From positions 1,112 through 39,039 of the forward strand of contig JAKCWW010004209.1 in assembly GCA_026260175.1 (NCBI GenBank): a stretch of DNA of 37,928 nucleotides. Reading direction: 5' to 3'. Made by a program: the position numbers and the translations under genes. The DNA comes from Reticulitermes lucifugus. Taxonomy: Eukaryota > Arthropoda > Insecta > Blattodea > Rhinotermitidae. The notes under the pieces were generated by a model. That model made no database searches. It was given only the letters and a program-made list of their open reading frames with translations, and was not told where the DNA came from. Numbering within the stretch: position 1 is the first letter of the stretch; each line of letters opens with the position of its first letter. Of the stretch, positions 32,985 to 37,928 are shown piece after piece.

Positions 32985-34300
32985 ACAGACTGACACGTTA
33001 TTTTATCAACAGTAAAGTTGTGTTGACGGTGTTAAAAATAGTGTTTATTTATTATGAAAGTACATTCATTTGCAATAGTAAAATTCTGCGGATGCCTATT
33101 AATAATTGCAGTAGTTGTTTTAAATCTACACAAGTGGCAAGTCAGCTGTGAACATAAACTTCGTCTAACATCTCAGCAGTGACTATAGTCCAATCGACAA
33201 TTGGAAACCCCCGTCTAACATAGCACGACGAACCAAAGAATTTACTAGGGAACTATGCGAACAGGCAAGCCGCTAATCCAGGCATTTGTCAGCTATTTAA
33301 AAGCCAAGGTTTGTTGTACATAGAAAGCTGTTAAAAATACTTTTGTTCTGATTCGCGAGTTAACAACAGATACTGATCCTTCCTAATTTCACTAAGTGCG
33401 CAGAATACGGAAGTGGAAGAAAGATCGACACAAACCAGTACAAAATGAACAGCAGATTAAGAAAAGGCAAAGGCTTGGAGTGCTTAATGCTTCCACATAA
33501 AAGGAACATAACCACCTAATTTACAGGAGTGGGCTTCCAGATTTACGAGAATAGGTGAATGGAAGGTAGCGATAATACGAAGCAAGCACATGTGAAATTC
33601 CATTCACTTGACCAACATCTACCACGCGACTATACTTTAATTACCTGGTACAGCCTTTCTTGAGCAAATGTTAGTTCAATTACCCTGATATTACAGAACC
33701 CGAAGAATCAGCATCAACAACACAAAAGATGTGAAACATATCAATCTAATTTACATCTTCGTAACCATTTCTCAAATATCCATTTGAATATTATCTGGCT
33801 TCTTCCCATGACATACTCCAATCAAAGTCGTGTGCGATTTCACATGCCCCATGCGTGGTATATGCCCCTGACTTAATCCCCCATAAGCGACAAGTACAAG
33901 GAAACAAAAGTAGCTTGGTACAGCGACAAACGTCAGGACTGGGCGAAACAGGATCGACTCTAACACGGATCCAGATAATAAAATAAAATGTGAATAAACT
34001 ATGAAAAGTTATAATTAAAAATAACTGTGCAGATGTATACACATTATATTTCGGTTACCTATGTTTATATCATTCATACACATAACCTTCCATATTTTTT
34101 TTCTCGCCAACACACACCAGACTGACCTGGGGGGCCTACGCACTCTCCTATCTAATAGGCCACGAGGGGTCTTTCTTTCTCCAGCGGCAAAGCGGCGAAG
34201 GCCTAAAGATACTCGCCTCCATCCCAAGCACTTCACTTCCCGCACGCCTTTGCTTAGTTAAGCACAGGAACAACTTTATGTTTACATCTGTAACCTAAAC
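32985..34300. other. No gene recognised
   Basis: Unassigned sequence. At 34110-34250 a GC-richer patch gives an Arg-rich minus-strand frame with no identified family or window partner. Confidence 0.5.
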
Positions 34301-35130
34301 GCGGGTTTACATTGGTCATCCTAAATGATCATCTCGGATGAATCATCCAAAGTGAATTCAATGGGTGAACAAATTCTGTTTACAATGTTCATCAATATTG
34401 AACACGATAGTTCATTTTAAAAATGGCGGCAACTGAATTCGTGCGTTTAGACATCAGTGTTGTTTGTGATTGTTTAATCAATGTATGTAGAAAAATTATT
34501 GGCGAAAAGAGCCCTTGTTGACACTGAGTTTCGTGGAATAGAAACGCCACGCAGGAATGAATGTGCTTGTTTGAACCAAAACAATTTCAGCACATAAATG
34601 TCGTGCAGGCCTGCACCACTTTTCCTTATTTCATTGCCTTTGTTAGCTCAGCAGTATACCTAGAACGAATTGGTTTGACTTTGAATTTCACATCCTCTAC
34701 GATGAGTTCCGGAAAATTCAGCTCCCGCACAGTTTCATGAAGTGCATTTTCACGAGCTGTTTTGTGTCTACGTTGTTCACATTTTGTGTTCCACAAGCAC
34801 TCACGATCGTTCATAAAATGTAGCACCAATGGTTTGTGGCCGTCCTTCCATTTAAAAACCACTGTAGAATATTTTCAAACAGAACAACATAAAAAGAAAC
34901 CAGACAGCAAACAGGAGAAGCTCCCGTTGTTCACTGCGGAGGGACATGCAGTGACGTTTGCTTTCACTGTTCACTTACGGTGACTCATCCAAAGTGAACC
35001 AAAGATGGCCGCGGCCAACTTCTTTCATCCTTCATCTTGGATGATCACATTTGATGGATGGGCTGTTTATACTGTTCACTTCTAGAGATTCATCCAAAGT
35101 GAACATCCAAAGTGAACAATGTAAACCCAC
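34301..35130 (-). mobile_element. DNA transposon with MADF-encoding ORF (PIF/Harbinger-like)
   Basis: The left end GCGGGTTTACATTG (34301-34314) is matched by CAATGTAAACCCAC (35117-35130), giving terminal inverted repeats. Subterminal ATCCAAAGTGAAC words repeat inside both ends, three times at the right. The element is about 830 bp and holds only a MADF-like frame on the minus strand. PIF/Harbinger elements typically encode a DDE nuclease plus a Myb/MADF DNA-binding protein; only the latter is present, so this is a non-autonomous derivative or a deletion product. A clear target duplication was not found (candidate CGC on both sides requires a 2-bp end difference). Confidence 0.72.
34474..34862 (-). 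pseudogene. MADF-domain protein, frameshifted
   Basis: From the ATG at 34862 the frame gives 78 codons: LVLHFMNDRECLWNTKCEQR, then ENALHETVRELNFPEL, VEDVKFKVKPIRSRYTAELT. This fits the MADF (Myb/SANT-like) DNA-binding domain: an early Leu-rich helix, the 'ECLWN' box, and the 'VKxKIxxLRxxYxxEL' helix. A stop follows at about 34626, but a shifted frame continues at once with KSGAGLHDIYVLKLFWFKQA and FLRGVSIPRNSVS and stops at 34474. KSGAG followed by a Trp/Phe-rich segment is the normal continuation of these proteins. One small indel near the stop thus breaks an otherwise intact frame of about 129 codons. Its likely role was to bind the ends of the host transposon, the element bounded at 34301 and 35130. 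A programmed shift or an intron is less likely. Confidence 0.72.
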
Positions 35131-36221
35131 CGCAACTCGTTCGTAAGTAGAGGAGCGCCTGTGGCTCTGGTCGGAGACCTTGTGGTCCCGTCTTTACAAA
35201 GTGTGGCAGCTGCATCATTCCCTTCCATTTGAATTCTCACTGTTATTGTAAAAGATGTTTTTCTGTACCCTTGCAAGCGCTCAATTACTCTCTTGTACTT
35301 CGTTTGCTTCTTTCGTTGGATTCTTTAATATCTATTTTGCGTGCGAGACCTCGTGCAACGTTACTGTAACATGTACTGGGACGATTTCTATACATCCTAT
35401 CAACGACTTATCACTATTCCCAAAGAATCATTCATCAGTACAGGTGTCTTCTCTCCCCATCTCCGCATACATTTAGAAAAACTGTAATCGCAGATAAGTC
35501 ACTAATTCTGATTGTGTAATTTAAGCTTCCTGCAGCTCGAATTTTGCCATTAAATACCTTTTTTACGTGTTTCCACAATTCTCTGGCTTTGCCACATTTT
35601 TGGGTAAATATGGGGGCGATTTACTTAAAAATCTCGGTTTTCTGAGTACATTGTTTAGGGTTTGCGCTGTTCACAACCTGATACCTAGTTCAATACGTGC
35701 GCCCAAACACTACGGCTCATCACTTGATAAGCAGCACGAGGAAGCTGTCGATATCCTTCTGCTTTCTGCTTCTGCCATACCCTCAACCTTGGTATCACAT
35801 ATAAAATGCTACAAGCCGGGATTTTTGTAGAGTTACTTTTCTTTGCACAGTTTCATCACATATACGCGTATAGTGTTCATTCAAAGTGTACCGCTGACGA
35901 CTTTAAACTACAAAACCAATTACACTTTGTCGCTAAATCTTCCATTACACATCCGCATTAACACATCATGACGTGGCAATGATCATTTTCGCCCGCATCA
36001 GTTCCAATACAGTGCAATTATAATGAAAAAACTGTCGAAATACTGTGTACAGTTTCATTCATTTATGGAGGGCTGTACACAGCAAAAAAGAGTATCTTGG
36101 TGTACTCCCTCCCAAATACCGTGTGCCCTCATATCCTCATTTCAGAAACTCTATAAGGAATTTTGACTTTTTAACAAAAAGTCGTCGAATTTATTTTTGA
36201 CCAGGTTTTTCTCATTTTAGA
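35131..36221. other. No gene recognised
   Basis: Unassigned. An 87-codon frame at 35567-35830 has a plausible start but no recognised domain. Confidence 0.5.
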
Positions 36222-36330
36222 ACACTGTCCGACGTTTCAGAGAAACCCGCTCCTTTCAACATCAGGATACATGTACCCTCATTATGGAGGCGCACGTTCC
36301 TCTGAAACGTCGGTAGATATCTACAAGACT
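36222..36330. mobile_element. Foldback element F5 with two hammerhead-like motifs
   Basis: The left arm, on the minus strand, has CTGATGT (36265-36259), T, GAAA ... TTTC, TCT, GAAAC (36238-36234) and GTCGGAC. The right arm, on the plus strand, has CTCATTA (36279-36285), TGGAGG ... CCTCT, GAAAC (36304-36308) and GTCGGTAGATATC. The two boxes face each other across about 13 bases. One motif keeps the first box, the other keeps the GGTA triplet. Related to the motifs at 16815 and 23303. Confidence 0.65.
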
Positions 36331-36595
36331 ATAATGGTAGCACAACCCAGAAGACAATAATATTCAAATCCACATGACTTCCATCGGAATTACGACAATT
36401 ACGTATGCAGGCTTACGTACTGCCGCCATTAAATTAACAAATAGTCAATCAGCCACTCAATGAACAATGCGTAACACTGTTAATAAAAACATAGGTTCCA
36501 GTGAATTACAAATTAACTGTTGTTTCATCATCAATTTAGCATGAGCACCCGGTCTTCAGGCACGTAGCAAAATTAGGCCTACACATCATCTAATA
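36331..36595. other. No gene recognised
   Basis: Short spacer between F5 and the hAT-type element. ATCTAATA at 36588-36595 is the left target duplication of the latter. Confidence 0.5.
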
Positions 36596-36846
36596 CAGTT
36601 TCCCAAACCTTTTCACACGGAAGAACCCCTGACCAATTTTTCATACACCGAGGAACCTCAACCTATGGAAACTAAAACAAAACAACGAGGCAGTTGGTAG
36701 CGCATGGACATTACTCCAGCACTGCCAACTGCCGGACAAAAATTGCCCCGATATTTCGAAGTATATTTGGAATATTTCGCGGTATTTTAAAGTTTTTATT
36801 TATCTGTCTCACGGTTTCTCGCGAAACCCTGGTTGGGGAAACACTT
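36596..36846. mobile_element. hAT-type MITE, 251 bp
   Basis: The left end CAGTTTCCCAAACC (36596) and the right end GGTTGGGGAAACACTT (to 36846) are inverted, and resemble the common hAT terminus CAGTGTTTCCCAAACC. The flanks ATCTAATA (36588-36595) and ATCTAACA (36847-36854) agree at seven of eight bases, as expected for a hAT 8-bp target duplication. No transposase is encoded, so it depended on a relative elsewhere. Confidence 0.85.
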
Positions 36847-36854
36847 ATCTAACA

Positions 36855-37503
36855 TGACATGCAATAGCTGCAACACGAAACGCTCTGCAGAAACGAGAAG
36901 CAGCCGCAGTTTTACAAATCCGGACATATTAGCACTTATCCCGCTAATATTGTCTGACTCGCACAATCAATTCCGTCACTGCAACCCTAACATTACACAG
37001 CCCTAACGTACAGAAACAGCAGACGGAAGCTGCATCATAAAGCCAGCAGGAAGCAGTTTTTCTTGATACCGGTAACATTTCATATCACTCGGTTGATTTG
37101 ACAGGGCAAGCAGAAAGAACTGTTGTAAACAAGAAAAACAAATATGCTTGGTTTTCAACGGTCATTTACCGTAAATAAGTGGATAATGGTACAGTAAGTG
37201 ACAAACACAAAGCACTGTCTTCTGGGAACTGGCACACCTCATTCCCCGATGGTTTAGGACAACCCTAAGCATTCTACAAAATATGCCTCTGTATATAACT
37301 TTTAACCCGGACTGTAAGAACGAGACCCAAGGGACTTTCTACAGTGACATCAAGTCCGAATCTCGTTCAGCAACAGCAGCCGGCAACCACAATTAACCAC
37401 AAATAAATGTTCCTATAGAGCAGTGATCTTCCAACATTTAATATCTGTAGAAATCCTTATGACTCGGTCTGAATTTTCGAGGAACTCCTGTATAGTAAAC
37501 ATA
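36855..37503. other. No gene recognised
   Basis: Unassigned, ending in the TA dinucleotide at 37502-37503 used as mariner target. A GAGGAACTCCTG word at 37480-37491 recalls hAT-type ends but nothing firmer was seen. Confidence 0.5.
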
Positions 37504-37928
37504 CGAGGTCTGTTCAACAAATGTCCGAACTTTTAAAATAGCGCTTCAATGCAAAAGCGCATCGCTTTCCGGAAAGTGGCGCAGCCTAGCTGTGATCTTC
37601 GGGAGTTATCTGCCGCAAGCCGCGTCGTTCTATCTTGCTTAGTCTTTGTGCTGGAGCGGTTTGTTTGGCTGCGTGCAAAGTGTCGTCGGCGCATTTTAAC
37701 ATGTCAGAATTTCACGAACAGCGCGTAAACATTAAGTTTTGTGTTAAGCTTGGGAAAACGTTTACCGAGTCTCATGAAATGTTGAAAGAAGCTTACGGTG
37801 ACCAGTGTATGGGCCGTACGCAGTGTTATGAATGGTTCAAACGTTTCAAGGACGGTCGGCAGTCCACTGACAGTGACCCACGTCCGGGTCGGCCCTCAAC
37901 GTCAACTGATGCCGTTCATGTTGCCCAA
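37504..37928 (+). mobile_element. Mariner element, 5' part
   Basis: The TA target at 37502-37503 is followed by CGAGGTCTGTTCAACAAATG, a mariner-type 5' terminal repeat, then about 170 bases of leader with GCGCTTCAATGCAAAAGCGC forming a short dyad, and then the transposase start at 37701. The 3' end is outside the window. A boundary this clean, with an uninterrupted frame, suggests a much younger insertion than the other two mariners here. Confidence 0.9.
37701..37928 (+). CDS. Mariner transposase N-terminus (partial, open)
   Basis: Seventy-six codons run from the ATG at 37701 off the window edge without a stop. The protein begins MSEFHEQRVNIKFCVKLGKT and continues with EMLKEAYGDQCMGRTQCYEW, KRFKDGRQS and RPGRPSTSTD. 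These are the first helix-turn-helix of mariner transposases and the GRPS linker before the second one; they bind the terminal repeats. The sequence is of the type often annotated in animal genomes as GVQW3/FLJ37770-like. The catalytic DDD domain would lie beyond 37928 and cannot be judged. The start is chosen because the ATG is followed immediately by family-specific residues and lies about 200 bases inside the terminal repeat. Confidence 0.92.
   Translation, partial: MSEFHEQRVNIKFCVKLGKTFTESHEMLKEAYGDQCMGRTQCYEWFKRFKDGRQSTDSDPRPGRPSTSTDAVHVAQ

Noticed and set aside
34015-34245. Arg-rich 76-codon minus-strand frame
   Set aside because: Sits in a GC-richer patch with no identified family; could be an unrecognised repeat but nothing supports a gene.
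37422-37492. hAT-like fragment (CAGTGATCTTCCAACA to GAGGAACTCCTG)
   Set aside because: Resembles diverged hAT ends, but no matching inverted terminus or target duplication was found.

Overview
The window looks like repeat-rich nuclear DNA from an insect. The best guess is a cockroach or termite (Blattodea). That guess rests on recognising a mix of repeat types: a SINE with a tRNA-like head reading GTTCGAATCCC, a second SINE with a different tRNA-like head, a non-LTR retrotransposon whose 3' end encodes FENRVLRRIFG and VTGEWRRLHNEEL, and several mariner families. It was not tested by alignment. I found no convincing host gene. Every recognisable coding stretch is a transposable-element protein, and all but two are visibly broken. 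No operons, CRISPR arrays or canonical tRNA/rRNA genes were seen.

Layout. 1-6.6 kb: a SINE, a decayed Tc1/mariner-like transposase on the minus strand, a minisatellite, a TTCC microsatellite, a truncated LINE, and a long inverted repeat with a hammerhead-like motif. 6.6-12.9 kb: SINE copies and fragments, an 84-bp tandem array whose frame stays open, and an assembly gap inside a SINE. 12.9-16 kb: mostly unassigned sequence, then a second LINE copy in opposite orientation. 16.3-19.0 kb and 22.8-25.5 kb: two collinear copies of one segment, the second carrying a dead mariner. Between them lie a SINE head, two inverted-repeat elements, another SINE and a minus-strand mariner remnant. 26-30 kb: a LINE fragment, a SINE with an exact 58-bp duplication around a single N, and two more inverted-repeat elements. 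31.9-33 kb: a near-perfect palindrome with the best hammerhead-like motifs. 34.3-35.1 kb: a terminal-inverted-repeat element encoding an MADF-like domain. 36.2-37.9 kb: another inverted repeat, a 251-bp hAT-type MITE with a near-perfect target duplication, and the 5' end of a mariner with an open frame running off the window.

The strongest theme is a core repeated at about ten places on both strands: CTGANGA (or a close variant), a short stem-loop, then GAAAC followed a few bases later by GTA or GTT. Most cases lie in inverted repeats. This is the layout of a hammerhead ribozyme with a very short helix III, as known from Penelope-like retroelements. At 32228-32268 and 32943-32984 the flanking strands are also perfectly complementary (helix I). 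Several unrelated subfamilies share the core, so the window looks like a graveyard of Penelope-type terminal repeats or of non-autonomous ribozyme-bearing foldback elements. Cleavage activity is not shown here. All identities come from reading the sequence and recall of family features; no alignment or folding was run.
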